This document shows, piece by piece, positions 15,150 to 24,012 of a DNA stretch of 64,000 nt (position 1 is its first letter; every line of letters starts with the position of its first letter). The stretch is from positions 53,172 to 117,171 of the forward strand of contig JAFRLM010000014.1 of NCBI GenBank assembly GCA_017431225.1, in the 5' to 3' direction. Under the pieces are notes generated by a model. The model searched no databases. It saw only the letters and a list, made by a program, of their open reading frames with translations, and was not told where the DNA came from. Position numbers and translations under genes: made by a program. Source of the DNA: Erysipelotrichaceae bacterium (GTDB taxonomy: Bacteria > Bacillota_I > Bacilli_A > Erysipelotrichales > Erysipelotrichaceae).

Positions 15150-16216
15150 GCCGCTTTCTGACAGAGAAACATAACGCGCTTTCTCCCTATGTTCCGGGAG
15201 AACAGCCAAAAGACGATCAGTATATCAAACTCAATACCAACGAGCTGCCCTTCCCGCCGTCGCCGCTTGCCCAGCGGCTGGCAAGGGAGGCAGCCGGAAC
15301 ACTCAACCTTTATTCCGATCCCGACTGCACCGTCCTGCGTAAGACCGCGGCGGAAGTCTGGGGCGTGGATCCTGATGAGATCATGTTCGCGAACGGTTCA
15401 GACGATGTGCTGAATTATGCCTTCGCCGCATTCTGCGATGAGAAACATCCTCTGCTTTTCCCGGATGTCACCTACAGTTTCTACAGATCGATCGCGGCGC
15501 TGAATCATGTGCCGTATACCGAGATCCCGGTCGATGAGGAATTCCGCATACATGTTGAAGACTACTGTTCCTGCGGAAAGAATGTCCTTATCGCCAACCC
15601 CAACGCTCCGAGCGGGATCGCGCTTCCTTTAAGCGAGATCGAAAAGATCCTCATCAGCAACCCCGATAATATCGTCATGATCGATGAAGCCTATATCGAC
15701 TTCGGCGGGGAAAGCGCCGTCAGACTGATCCCGCAGTATCCCAATCTGCTGGTCATCCGCACTTTCTCCAAATCTTTCGGTATGGCCGGTGCCCGGCTGG
15801 GAGCGGCGATCGCCTGCAAAGAGCTGATCGAAAACCTCAACCGTTTGCGCAACTCTCTGAATCCCTACTGCATCAACGCGATGACAATGAAGGCCGGGAT
15901 CGGCGCGCTGCTTGACAGAAGCTACTTTGAAAGCTGCCTGAAAAGAGTCCGCGCGATCCGCGAGGACGCGGCCGGCAGACTCCGTGAAGCCGGTTTTACT
16001 GTCACCCCCTCCGTGACGAACTTTCTCTTCGTAAAACATCCTTCCTATCCCGGAAAGGAGATCTGCGAAGATCTGAGAAAGAAGAATATCCTGATCCGCC
16101 ATTTTGATACGCCCCGTCTGAAAGAGTGGGCGCGGATCAGTATCGGAAGCGAAGAAGAGATGCAGGCAGTTCTTGAAACACTATTAGGCCTCCTGAAGGA
16201 GAAAGAAGATGCGTAA
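15146..16216 (+). CDS. hisC: histidinol-phosphate aminotransferase
   Basis: 356 residues, a PLP-dependent class II fold-type I aminotransferase. Motifs: ANGSDDVLNYAF (cofactor phosphate), NPNAPSG (substrate/PLP), IDEAYIDF, and the Schiff-base lysine in RTFSKSFGMAGARLG (about 208-222). Converts imidazole acetol phosphate to histidinol phosphate. Start ATG overlaps the hisD stop (ATGA). Confidence 0.95.
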   Translation: MSRFLTEKHNALSPYVPGEQPKDDQYIKLNTNELPFPPSPLAQRLAREAAGTLNLYSDPDCTVLRKTAAEVWGVDPDEIMFANGSDDVLNYAFAAFCDEKHPLLFPDVTYSFYRSIAALNHVPYTEIPVDEEFRIHVEDYCSCGKNVLIANPNAPSGIALPLSEIEKILISNPDNIVMIDEAYIDFGGESAVRLIPQYPNLLVIRTFSKSFGMAGARLGAAIACKELIENLNRLRNSLNPYCINAMTMKAGIGALLDRSYFESCLKRVRAIREDAAGRLREAGFTVTPSVTNFLFVKHPSYPGKEICEDLRKKNILIRHFDTPRLKEWARISIGSEEEMQAVLETLLGLLKEKEDA

Positions 16217-16796
16217 AGCGGAGATCGAAAGAAAAACAGCCGAGACCGAGATCCGGCTGACACTTGATCTTGACGGCAGCGGCAAAAGCAACATCAGCAG
16301 CGGCTGCGGTTTTCTCGACCATATGCTGACGCTGTTCGCTGCCCATGGCCGTTTTGACCTGACGGTCGAAGGCAAAGGCGATACCTGGGTCGACTACCAT
16401 CATCTCGTTGAAGACACCGGCATCGTCTTAGGCGAAGCTTTTAAAAAGGCCTTAGGCGATAAGCGCGGGATCCACCGCTATGGCGATACCGTCCTGGCGA
16501 TGGATGAAGCTCTGATCCTGACAGCCGTCGATTTTTCCGGACGCGCGTTCCTCGATTACCGGATGGAACTGCCGACCCAAAAAGTCGGGGATTTCGATAC
16601 CGAGCTGGGTGAGGAATTCTGGTATGGCTTTGCCCGCAAAGCGGAATGCGCTCTGCATTTCCAGATGCTGGCGGGAAAGAATTCCCATCATATCCTGGAA
16701 GGTTCTTTTAAATCCATGGCCCGTTCCCTGAAAGAAGCCGTTCATATCGAAGAGGAATACAAGGAAGAGATCCCTTCGACCAAGGGAGTCCTCTGA
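16209..16796 (+). CDS. hisB: imidazoleglycerol-phosphate dehydratase
   Basis: 195 residues, monofunctional dehydratase without the phosphatase domain found in enterobacteria. Metal-binding motifs GCGFLDHMLTLFAAHG, DTWVDYHHLVEDTGI, FDTELGEEF and FKSMARSLKEAV are intact. It overlaps hisC by 8 bp. Phosphatase activity is supplied by the PHP-type HisJ at the end of the operon. Confidence 0.95.
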   Translation: MRKAEIERKTAETEIRLTLDLDGSGKSNISSGCGFLDHMLTLFAAHGRFDLTVEGKGDTWVDYHHLVEDTGIVLGEAFKKALGDKRGIHRYGDTVLAMDEALILTAVDFSGRAFLDYRMELPTQKVGDFDTELGEEFWYGFARKAECALHFQMLAGKNSHHILEGSFKSMARSLKEAVHIEEEYKEEIPSTKGVL

Positions 16797-17425
16797 TGAT
16801 CGCGATCGTGGATTACGGGGTCGGCAACCTCTTTTCCCTGAACTGCTCCTTCAAAGCGATCGGCGAGGAAGCGGTCGTCACTTCCAACCCGGAGACACTG
16901 AAAAAAGCGGATAAGATCGTGCTGCCCGGCGTCGGTGCGTTCGCCGACGCGGCGGCAAAACTTAGGGCTTCCGGCCTGGAGCAGATCCTGAAAGAGGAAG
17001 CCGCCAACGAAAAACCGCTGCTGGGGATCTGCCTCGGGATGCAGCTTTTGCTCGACAGCAGCGAGGAATACGGAAACCATAAAGGGCTTGGCCTGATCAA
17101 AGGAACGAACCGTTCGATCGGCGAGGTGATCCCGCAGGAATACAAGATCCCGCACATGGGCTGGAACGAGCTTCTCTACTGTGGAGAAAAGCATCCCCTT
17201 TTCCGTTATCTCAGAGAACACGAGTATGTTTATTTTGTGCATTCCTTCGCCGGGTTTGACTGCGGCGAAAATACGATCGCGGTAACGGACTACGGTGCAG
17301 ATATCACCGCCGCGATCGCGAACAAAAACGTCATGGGAACACAGTTCCATCCCGAAAAGAGCGGGGAGACCGGACTGAAGATCCTGAAAGCATTCTGTGA
17401 ACTGAAGGAGGAAGAACTATGCTGA
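16796..17425 (+). CDS. hisH: imidazole glycerol phosphate synthase glutaminase subunit
   Basis: 209 residues, class I glutamine amidotransferase. The nucleophile is in LLGICLGMQLLL and the His/Glu pair in GTQFHPEKSGE; VDYGVGNLFSL is the N-terminal signature. Supplies ammonia to HisF. It overlaps hisB by 1 bp and hisA by 7 bp. Confidence 0.95.
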   Translation: MIAIVDYGVGNLFSLNCSFKAIGEEAVVTSNPETLKKADKIVLPGVGAFADAAAKLRASGLEQILKEEAANEKPLLGICLGMQLLLDSSEEYGNHKGLGLIKGTNRSIGEVIPQEYKIPHMGWNELLYCGEKHPLFRYLREHEYVYFVHSFAGFDCGENTIAVTDYGADITAAIANKNVMGTQFHPEKSGETGLKILKAFCELKEEELC

Positions 17426-18132
17426 TACTTCCGGCGATCGATCTGTATGAAGGACAGGCAGTACGCCTGTATAAAGGTGACTACGCCAGGAAGACTGTTT
17501 ACAGTGACTCTCCGGTCGAAGTCGCTCTGGATTTCAAAGCCAAAGGCGCTTCCGCGATCCATATCGTCGATCTGGAAGGCGCCGCATCGGGAAAGACACC
17601 CAACCGGGAAACGATCCTCAGCATTAAAAAAGAAAGCGGGCTTTTCTGCGAAGTCGGCGGCGGGATCCGTGATATTGAGACTGTAAAAAGCTACCTTGAC
17701 TTCGGCATCGACAGAGTCATCCTGGGAAGCGCCGCCGTTAAGGACCCGGCATTCCTGGAGGAAGCAGTGCGTCAGTATGGCGAAAAGATCGCTGTCGGCG
17801 TTGATCTGAAAGACGGAAAGATCGCGATCCACGGCTGGACTGAGACAGCGGATACCGATACAGATTCCTTCTTCGCCCATCTGCAGAAGATCGGCGTTAA
17901 GACCGTGATCTGCACCGATATATCCCGCGACGGCGCGATGAAAGGAACGAACCTTGAGCTCTACCGTGATCTGTCACAGCGTTATTCCCTCGATCTGATC
18001 GCCTCCGGCGGTGTCAGCAGTCTGGAAGACGTGAAGGAGCTGCGGAAAATGGAGATCTACGGCGCGATCATCGGCAAAGCCTATTACACAGGCGTGATCG
18101 ACCTCAGAGAGGCACTGGAGGCGGCTTTATGA
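17419..18132 (+). CDS. hisA: phosphoribosylformimino-5-aminoimidazole carboxamide ribotide isomerase
   Basis: 237 residues, (beta-alpha)8 barrel. The N-terminal LPAIDLYEGQAVRLYKGDY contains the catalytic Asp; IHIVDLEGAASG, VGGGIRD, CTDISRDGAMKG (second catalytic Asp) and SGGVSSLEDV are the phosphate-binding elements. It catalyses the Amadori rearrangement of ProFAR to PRFAR. GGAGGA site 7 nt before the ATG. Confidence 0.95.
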   Translation: MLILPAIDLYEGQAVRLYKGDYARKTVYSDSPVEVALDFKAKGASAIHIVDLEGAASGKTPNRETILSIKKESGLFCEVGGGIRDIETVKSYLDFGIDRVILGSAAVKDPAFLEEAVRQYGEKIAVGVDLKDGKIAIHGWTETADTDTDSFFAHLQKIGVKTVICTDISRDGAMKGTNLELYRDLSQRYSLDLIASGGVSSLEDVKELRKMEIYGAIIGKAYYTGVIDLREALEAAL

Positions 18133-18899
18133 TCACAAAACGTATCATTCCCTGCCTGGATGTCCGTGACGGACGGGTCGTCAAAGGCGTGAATTTCGAA
18201 AACCTGCGGGAGGTCGACTCTCCGGTCGACCTGGCCCGTTATTACAGTTCCTGCGGAGCGGACGAACTGGTCTTTTATGACATCACCGCTTCCGCGGAAG
18301 GACGCAAGCTTTTTACCGACATTCTGAAAGAAACAGCTGCCAATGTCTTTATCCCCCTGACCGTGGGCGGAGGCATCCGCACCCTCGATGATTTTGACCG
18401 GGTGCTGAAGTGCGGTGCCGATAAAGTCAGCGTCAATTCCGGAGCGATCAAAGACCCCTCTCTGATCGCGAAAGCCGCACAGCTTTACGGTGATCAGTGT
18501 GTCGTTCTATCCGTCGACATCAAACGGGTCGATGGGAAATTTACGGTATTCGCCAAAGGCGGAAGAGAAAATACCGGGATCGAAGCGATCTCCTGGATCA
18601 AACGCTGCGTTAAAGACGGTGCCGGGGAAGTCGTCGTCAACTCGATCGATACCGACGGCGTAAAGAAAGGCTTCGACCTGGAGATGCTGGAAGCGGTGTG
18701 CGAAGCGGTAAGGGTTCCGGTGATCGCCTCCGGCGGTGCCGGAAGCATTCAGGATTTCATAACCCTTTTCAACACCGTGCCCGGTGTGGATGCCGGGCTG
18801 GCAGCCTCGATCTTCCACTTCGGCGAAGTCAAGATCGCCGATCTCAAAAAAACGATGCAGGAAAACGGTATCCCTGCAAGAATGCTTGGAGGACAGTAA
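18129..18899 (+). CDS. hisF: imidazole glycerol phosphate synthase cyclase subunit
   Basis: 256 residues, (beta-alpha)8 barrel paralogous to His[21 protein letters not shown] with the catalytic Asp at the N-terminus, [25 protein letters not shown] with the second Asp, and [11 protein letters not shown]. It forms the IGP synthase complex with HisH. ATG overlaps the hisA stop. Confidence 0.95.
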   Translation: MITKRIIPCLDVRDGRVVKGVNFENLREVDSPVDLARYYSSCGADELVFYDITASAEGRKLFTDILKETAANVFIPLTVGGGIRTLDDFDRVLKCGADKVSVNSGAIKDPSLIAKAAQLYGDQCVVLSVDIKRVDGKFTVFAKGGRENTGIEAISWIKRCVKDGAGEVVVNSIDTDGVKKGFDLEMLEAVCEAVRVPVIASGGAGSIQDFITLFNTVPGVDAGLAASIFHFGEVKIADLKKTMQENGIPARMLGGQ

Positions 18900-18900
18900 G

Positions 18901-19548
18901 ATGATCGATATCAGTGAATTAAAATACGATGAGAAAGGACTGATCCCGGCGATCATCGTTGACAACACCAGCAACAAAGTGCTGATGCTGGCATATATGA
19001 ACGAGGAGAGCCTGAAGCTTTCTTTGGAAAAGAAACTCACCTGCTTCTGGAGCCGTTCCCGTCAGGAACTCTGGACAAAGGGCGAGACCAGCGGAAACTA
19101 CCAGCATATCGTTTCGGTCACTGCTGACTGCGACCGCGATACCCTGCTGATCCGGGTGGATGCCGATGGACCTGCCTGTCATCTCGGGACAGAGACCTGT
19201 TTCGAATACCCGATCCTTGAAAGCAGGTCAGAAAGCTTTTCCTATGAAGGGCTGATGAAACTGATCGAGGGCAGAAAGACCGAAAAGAAAGAAGGATCCT
19301 ATACAAGCTACCTATTCGAAAAAGGGCTTGATAAGATCCTGAAAAAGATCGGCGAAGAAAGTACGGAAGTCGTGATCGCCGCCAAGGATCAGGATAAGAA
19401 AGAAACGATCTATGAGATCGCTGATCTGGCGTATCATACTATGGTATTGATGGTCGAAGCAGGGATCTCTCTGGAGGATATCAAAAAGGAGCTTGCCTCC
19501 CGTCATGTGATCGACAAGAAGATCAAGCAGGAGAAGATGACTTCATGA
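18901..19548 (+). CDS. hisI: bifunctional phosphoribosyl-AMP cyclohydrolase / phosphoribosyl-ATP pyrophosphatase
   Basis: 215 residues (HisIE) from the ATG at 18901; an upstream in-frame ATG inside hisF is ignored. The HisI half (1 to about 110) has [29 protein letters not shown] and the metal-binding [10 protein letters not shown]...C; the HisE half (about 125-215) has [20 protein letters not shown] and [13 protein letters not shown]. Carries out steps 2 and 3 of the pathway. Confidence 0.95.
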   Translation: MIDISELKYDEKGLIPAIIVDNTSNKVLMLAYMNEESLKLSLEKKLTCFWSRSRQELWTKGETSGNYQHIVSVTADCDRDTLLIRVDADGPACHLGTETCFEYPILESRSESFSYEGLMKLIEGRKTEKKEGSYTSYLFEKGLDKILKKIGEESTEVVIAAKDQDKKETIYEIADLAYHTMVLMVEAGISLEDIKKELASRHVIDKKIKQEKMTS

Positions 19549-20273
19549 AACGCGATCTGCACAACCACACCGTCTTCAGCGACGGCATCAATACCGCCGA
19601 AGAGATGGTACAGGCAGCGATCGCAGCCGGGTTAAGGGAATTCGGGATCTCCGATCATTCCTTTACTCCCTTCGATCCAGGCTACTGCATGCCGCCGGAG
19701 AAATATCCTGAATATGTGCAGACGATCCGGGAACTGCAGAAAAAATATGCCGGACAGATCGATCTGAAGTGCGGGCTGGAACTGGATTATTATTCTGACG
19801 CCGCTCCGGAAGGGCTTGATTACATCATCGGCTCGGTCCATTATGTCAAAAAAGACGGGGAGTATCTGGCGCTCGATCTCAGCGCCGAACTCTTCGCGGA
19901 GATCATCGAAAAGCATTTTGGCGGAGACGCGTATGCGTTATGTGAAAGGTATTATGAGACTGTCTCGGATCTATATCGAAAAACCAAAGCGGATATCGTC
20001 GGGCATTTCGATCTGATCACAAAGTTTAATGAGGGAGACCGCTTCTTCGACGAAAACAACGAACGTTACCGAAACGCCTGGCAGAAAGCCGTGCTGGAGG
20101 TATTACCGGATACTCCGGTCTTCGAGATCAATTTCGGCGCTTTCAACAAAGGTTTGCGAAGCGTTCCCTATCTTTCGAAAGAGATACAGATTTTTCTGAA
20201 CGAACATGGGGGCAGAACGATCGAATCCTCTGACAGTCACAGCATCCTGACGATCGGGAAGTTCAAACGCTAA
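19545..20273 (+). CDS. hisJ: PHP-family histidinol-phosphatase, C-terminus shortened
   Basis: 242 residues of the HisJ/HisK PHP type. Metal site motifs: [10 protein letters not shown] (4-13), GISDHSFTP (about 35), CGLELDYY (about 86), IGSVHYVK (about 103), GHFDLI (about 154) and the closing SSDSHS (about 230). It dephosphorylates histidinol phosphate. Typical HisJ proteins are about 265 residues and continue with a helix after the last metal motif; here the protein ends 12 residues after it (ILTIGKFKR), so the C-terminal helix is missing. All metal ligands I can recognise are present, so it may still be active. ATGA overlap with hisI. Confidence 0.88.
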   Translation: MKRDLHNHTVFSDGINTAEEMVQAAIAAGLREFGISDHSFTPFDPGYCMPPEKYPEYVQTIRELQKKYAGQIDLKCGLELDYYSDAAPEGLDYIIGSVHYVKKDGEYLALDLSAELFAEIIEKHFGGDAYALCERYYETVSDLYRKTKADIVGHFDLITKFNEGDRFFDENNERYRNAWQKAVLEVLPDTPVFEINFGAFNKGLRSVPYLSKEIQIFLNEHGGRTIESSDSHSILTIGKFKR

Positions 20274-21176
20274 ACGGGAAACGAAAAAGAGTCGCTGTTC
20301 TCGCCAGATGCGGGAAAGCAACTCTTTTTGATTGTGTTCAAGTATCTGCTTATCTTTTTTTGTATAGGATCCATAATGATGGATGCGAACTATACAGTTA
20401 ATACTCTTCTTAACGATCGCAGCACTGCGGTAATAGCTGAATTTGACCTTGGGTTCTCCGGTCGCCATCGTATTAGCGGATTCTCTTACTCTGTATTCGA
20501 TACTCAGGATATAGTGACCGTCCGGTAAGCTGACAACGGCAAAGGACATGCGGTCAACATCGTTTCCGTTAACAAAATACTCAAGACCCTGTTCATGCTT
20601 CGCTTCTCCTCCAGAGAATGCATTGCTTCCACTAATGCCGGTGGAATAGTTATAGATCCCGGGGATCGGAGTATATTCAGAAGATTCATTCAACAGCTGA
20701 TAGAAGAGACTGTCTTTAAAGAGGATGATCTCATCGCTGATATACCCATTCTCTGTAAGATGCATCGAACTGTCTCCAGGCAAGACAGCTGCCACTTCCT
20801 TCAGATCATAGTACATCTGCTGTTCGTTGAGCTCTTCGCAGTATACCCATTCTCCTGCCATGCCTTCTACAGAGTCTGCTTTCACTACTTTACAGGCAGA
20901 GCGCAATGTCGGGACATCGTAGTCTCTGAAAAAGGGGAGATCGAGATAGGAATAGTCTCCTGTATATTCCTTCTCCATTCCGTTCCAGAGAAATTCGACT
21001 TCTGGACCGGGGTCATTCTTTTCTTCTGTACTGACATCTACCGGTTCGACAGGTTCTTTTGTGGTTTCCGGAGAAGAAGTGTCCGGCACATCGTTTTCTT
21101 TCGGTACGTTGGAATTGCAGGCTGTTAAAGAGAGAGCAAGAATCATTAATACAGCTAATAGTAAATGTTTTTTCAC
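20103..21176 (-). CDS. predicted lipoprotein of unknown function, with an aberrant 3' end
   Basis: 358 codons from a GTG at 21176 preceded by AAAGGAG. An N-terminal lipoprotein signal (KKHLLLAVLMILALSLTAC, lipobox LTAC) is followed by a Thr/Glu/Pro-rich linker (about 25-60), then a globular domain with no family I recognise. The frame runs through the his-operon terminator (20287-20331) and 170 bp antisense into hisJ. A protein naturally ending there is unlikely, and another frame just before the terminator reads SLWILYKKR-stop, resembling the end of the membrane protein at 22673 (FALWGLCILYLKDKK). I infer a frameshift or deletion near 20.35-20.45 kb that removed the native stop. Low GC relative to the his genes. 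Confidence 0.6.
   Translation of the reverse strand: MKKHLLLAVLMILALSLTACNSNVPKENDVPDTSSPETTKEPVEPVDVSTEEKNDPGPEVEFLWNGMEKEYTGDYSYLDLPFFRDYDVPTLRSACKVVKADSVEGMAGEWVYCEELNEQQMYYDLKEVAAVLPGDSSMHLTENGYISDEIILFKDSLFYQLLNESSEYTPIPGIYNYSTGISGSNAFSGGEAKHEQGLEYFVNGNDVDRMSFAVVSLPDGHYILSIEYRVRESANTMATGEPKVKFSYYRSAAIVKKSINCIVRIHHYGSYTKKDKQILEHNQKELLSRIWREQRLFFVSRLAFELPDRQDAVTVRGFDRSAPMFVQKNLYLFRKIGNASQTFVESAEIDLEDRSIR
20287..20331. terminator. bidirectional terminator at the end of the his operon
   Basis: AAAGAGT...ACTCTTT enclosing an imperfect GC-rich stem (GCTGTTCTCGC / GCGGGAAAGC), with A and T runs on the outside. A diverged copy of this hairpin and its flanks lies at 22627-22662. Confidence 0.75.
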
Positions 21177-21342
21177 GATCAAGATTCTCCTTTCGTTGGT
21201 GTTTGATGAATGAATATACTGATTACATTTTACAATACAATGATCATACGTGTTTCGGTTCAGTTTAAGTGGAACATGATTCTGTTTAACGGTATAGATC
21301 ACCTCTAATACAATCCTATTGTTTCAGAAAACATAGTCTTAC

Positions 21343-21888
21343 CTATTGGGAAAATATATCTGTCAGATACTTCTCTATATAGACGACATCCTTCTCATCG
21401 ATATAATCAGTATCCTTGGTATAGATATCATCGTAGTTGATCCACAAAACATAGAAGTATCCTTCTCTGTCAAAGAAGACTTTGAAAGAAGGGCGGTAGA
21501 TCTCTTTCGTGCTGTCGGATTCCTTATACAGGAGGATTGTTGCAGGAAGAGAAAGAACAGTGTGCTCGGATTCTTCCAACAAAACGGAGTTGGGAATATC
21601 TGTCGTGTCCACATCGACCCTTGTGTTATAGACGCGGATACTTGAATAGCCGAGTCCTTCCCGCGCTCCGTGAAAAACATACACTTTCATCGGATAGCCG
21701 GGCGGGACGAGCGTTGTCTGCTGAGAATAGAAATAACCGGATCCTTCAAAGGATGTATGATGTTTCTGATCGAATTCCCTGATGTCAAAGGATTCTGTTC
21801 TGTAGACAGATATATACATATATCCCAGCAATCCCAGGATCAGGAAAACGAGCAATGTGAAGATCGTTCCTTTTTTAAACCTGTTCAT
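21343..21888 (-). CDS. signal-anchored protein, paralogue of the next gene
   Basis: 181 residues. Hydrophobic N-terminal anchor (about 8-27), then an extracytoplasmic domain. It shares FDQKHHTSFEGSGYFYS, KVYVFHGAREGLGYSS, RPSFKVFFDREGYFYVLWI and DDIYTKD with the gene at 21906-22421, so the two are a tandem duplication with roughly half identical residues by eye. Family not recognised and no catalytic motif visible. Probably membrane-attached and facing outwards. AT-rich codon use unlike the his operon. Confidence 0.7.
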   Translation of the reverse strand: MNRFKKGTIFTLLVFLILGLLGYMYISVYRTESFDIREFDQKHHTSFEGSGYFYSQQTTLVPPGYPMKVYVFHGAREGLGYSSIRVYNTRVDVDTTDIPNSVLLEESEHTVLSLPATILLYKESDSTKEIYRPSFKVFFDREGYFYVLWINYDDIYTKDTDYIDEKDVVYIEKYLTDIFSQ

Positions 21889-21905
21889 TCTTTTTCTCTC
21901 TTCTT

Positions 21906-22421
21906 TCAGGGGAATATCTCCAGCAAATATCTTTCGATATAGGCAATATCATTATCATCAATAACGGCATTATCCTTGGTATAGATATCATTGGCATCGA
22001 TCCACAAAACATAGAAACAGCCCTCTCTGCTGAAATGAACTTTGAAAGAAGGATGGTACGTCTCGCTCTCATCGTACGATCGTCTGTACAGCATGACAGA
22101 GGAAGGAAAGGACAATACCGTGTATTCAGATTCTGCCAGCAGTTCAAAGACAGGTACATTCGTTCCGACCTCGGCATATTCCGTATCATATACTGTTACA
22201 GTCGAATAGCCGAGACCGTCTGGAACACCACGGAAAAGATACACTTTGGGAACTGTTCCGTAAGAGTATCGGTAACCGGAGTTTTCAAAAGTCGTATGGT
22301 GCTTTTGATCGAAAGCTTTGAAATCAAAAGGCTCCCTAAAATGACGATGAACAATCATCAAAGACAACAAGAGCAGAATACTTATCAATATAATCGCAAG
22401 AGCTTTTGGGAACCTCTTCAT
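21906..22421 (-). CDS. signal-anchored protein, paralogue of the previous gene
   Basis: 171 residues. N-terminal anchor (about 7-25, ALAIILISILLLLSLMIV), then FDQKHHTTFENSGYRYS, KVYLFRGVPDGLGYSTV, HPSFKVHFSREGCFYVLWI and NDIYTKD, matching the adjacent paralogue at 21343-21888. Upstream gene of the tandem pair, 17 bp apart. Function unknown; the conserved block pattern suggests a small beta-rich extracytoplasmic domain. Confidence 0.7.
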   Translation of the reverse strand: MKRFPKALAIILISILLLLSLMIVHRHFREPFDFKAFDQKHHTTFENSGYRYSYGTVPKVYLFRGVPDGLGYSTVTVYDTEYAEVGTNVPVFELLAESEYTVLSFPSSVMLYRRSYDESETYHPSFKVHFSREGCFYVLWIDANDIYTKDNAVIDDNDIAYIERYLLEIFP

Positions 22422-22573
22422 ATGTATACTTTCATAACTATATTATTTGGGATACTCTAAAGTAATCAAATGGGCCTTGAATAAATACTGGAATAACTGG
22501 GGATTAATATGGACTCTGACTACAGAATATGCTGCAAAATACGTTCTAAGAACACGGTATCCGAAAGATTAAG

Positions 22574-22626
22574 TCTTCTGACAGCCACAGTATCCTTACG
22601 ATCAGAAAATTCACAAATAAAGAATA
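22574..22626 (+). pseudogene. decayed copy of the hisJ 3' end
   Basis: CTTCTGACAGCCACAGTATCC and the following ACGATCAGAAAATTCAC align with the hisJ 3' end at 20230-20270 (same [12 protein letters not shown] codons, several silent changes). It continues directly into a terminator that also matches the his terminator. No hisJ sequence is recognisable further upstream, so only the 3' tip was copied or survives. Confidence 0.6.
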
Positions 22627-22662
22627 GAGTCCCTTCCCGTCGAGTGCGGGAAGGGATTCTTT
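22627..22662. terminator. intrinsic terminator, copy of the his-operon terminator
   Basis: AGAGTCCCTTCCCG / CGGGAAGGGATTCT hairpin followed by TTTTT on the plus strand and an A-rich flank for the minus strand. The flanking ATTGCGTTCAA matches ATTGTGTTCAA beside the terminator at 20287-20331. Confidence 0.75.
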
Positions 22663-22672
22663 TTGATTGCGT

Positions 22673-22945
22673 TCAAACTGTCTTCTTATCTTTCAAGTAC
22701 AGGATACACAATCCCCATAGAGCGAATATAAGTCCGGCAATGTTAATCGAATCATTGACATTTTGGGCATATACCTCAGCAGGCAGATGCGAAAGATTCA
22801 ATTTATACAGCAAGCCGTCCGGATATACAGCCTCAAGATAAAGATGATACAGCAGGAAATTCTTAAAGCGGATCAGTAATAATCCGCTTATGATCAGCAA
22901 CTTTCCTTTTGTTGAATCAGATAGCCTTTTCATTGAATATGACAC
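22673..22945 (-). CDS. small two-helix membrane protein
   Basis: 90 residues from a GTG at 22945 placed 7 nt after GAAAGGAAG. Two hydrophobic segments (about 15-37 and 65-83) separated by a polar loop; short basic C-terminus (KDKKTV). No family recognised. The last codons and the downstream terminator are duplicated, in decayed form, next to hisJ (about 20.33-20.37 kb). Confidence 0.55.
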   Translation of the reverse strand: MSYSMKRLSDSTKGKLLIISGLLLIRFKNFLLYHLYLEAVYPDGLLYKLNLSHLPAEVYAQNVNDSINIAGLIFALWGLCILYLKDKKTV

Positions 22946-23136
22946 CTATTGCTTCCTTTCTGCATAATGTAAAGCGTTTTTGATTGGAATTAATTTCTGT
23001 TTGGATCTCCCCGAACAATCAAGATTTCATCATCTGTTTTTATCGTCTTTTATTGAAGTAACATTTTTCCCAGAATAGAGGTTACATTAAAAGCTGAATG
23101 ATGTTTTCCGATGCGATATTCAGATTGGGAACTCTT

Positions 23137-23802
23137 CTAATAGACCTCCAAAACGATGACAATCAATTCCTGACTATTCACAATGGTTTCAGGAGAATGA
23201 TAGTAACTATCATCCCACTCAAACGAACGATTCCTGATATCTATGCCGTTAGTGATCGCTTCCTCGCTTCTGATATCGTTGATTATTAAATAGTATCCAA
23301 GCAAAATATGATCCTCATCAAGAAAATGCAGTTCATCGAAGAAGCGGCTCTTGTAGGTTATGTATTCCGGCTTCTCAAAACGAAAAGGCAGTAAAGTTTC
23401 CTTTTTATCTTCTTCGCCAACTTGAAATCCGATCAAAAAACCGCTCATCTGATATCCGTAAGGAGCTTCCTCGATGTTGCCCGGATAAATAGAAATCTCT
23501 TTTTTCTTATTTGGAGAATCCAGCTCTTCGCTGTATACAGCTCTCCATTTGCCGTCCATATCAAGGGCCAGCACGGTCAGTTTCAGATTAATCCTCGATT
23601 TAAGAGAATACTTTGCTTCCTCCAGTGTTATCTCGGACGCATATCGAATTGTTTTACCATTATATTCCAAATTTTTAAATTTGTTTGTATCTCTTTGGCT
23701 GCATGAACAAATCAGAACAGATATCAATGTCAAAGCCAAAAGGGCAAGCTGTTTTATGCTTGCCTTAATATGCGTTACGCGTGATGACATGATACAAACC
23801 AT
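23137..23802 (-). CDS. predicted lipoprotein of unknown function
   Basis: 221 residues from 23802, or 217 from the in-frame ATG at 23790, which has a GGAGG about 12 nt upstream. The signal sequence QLALLALTLISVLICSC ends in a lipobox (ICSC), followed by a domain of about 185 residues rich in charged residues and beta-forming stretches. No recognised family. Its start overlaps the end of a frameshifted secreted-protein gene on the same strand. Confidence 0.65.
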   Translation of the reverse strand: MVCIMSSRVTHIKASIKQLALLALTLISVLICSCSQRDTNKFKNLEYNGKTIRYASEITLEEAKYSLKSRINLKLTVLALDMDGKWRAVYSEELDSPNKKKEISIYPGNIEEAPYGYQMSGFLIGFQVGEEDKKETLLPFRFEKPEYITYKSRFFDELHFLDEDHILLGYYLIINDIRSEEAITNGIDIRNRSFEWDDSYYHSPETIVNSQELIVIVLEVY

Positions 23803-24012
23803 CCTCCAATCCGTTACTTAGCTTCACCGGAGACTTCGCTGTAGTGACTGTTACCGACCCGGTATAAGAATCTATAATCCTCATTGTATCATTTCCGTAT
23901 TTCGCTTTAGAATACATCGCACCGATTTACATTTCCTGAATAGGAAGCGCCGGTTCCGGCTGCAAACAGAACTATCAGCGTTAGAAGAAATAGTTTTAAA
24001 ACACTTTTTCAT
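23765..24012 (-). pseudogene. frameshifted small secreted-protein gene
   Basis: An ATG at 24012 (ATGAAAAAG, after GAAAGG) is followed, one frame over, by VLKLFLLTLIVLFAAGTG, a clear signal peptide, then ASYSGNVNRCDV; a second shift continues YSKAKYGNDTMRIIDSYTG and SVTVTTAKSPVKLSNGLED up to a TAA at 23765. The product would be about 80 residues. Two frame breaks make it a pseudogene unless the shifts are programmed or sequencing errors. It resembles no family I can name. Confidence 0.55.
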
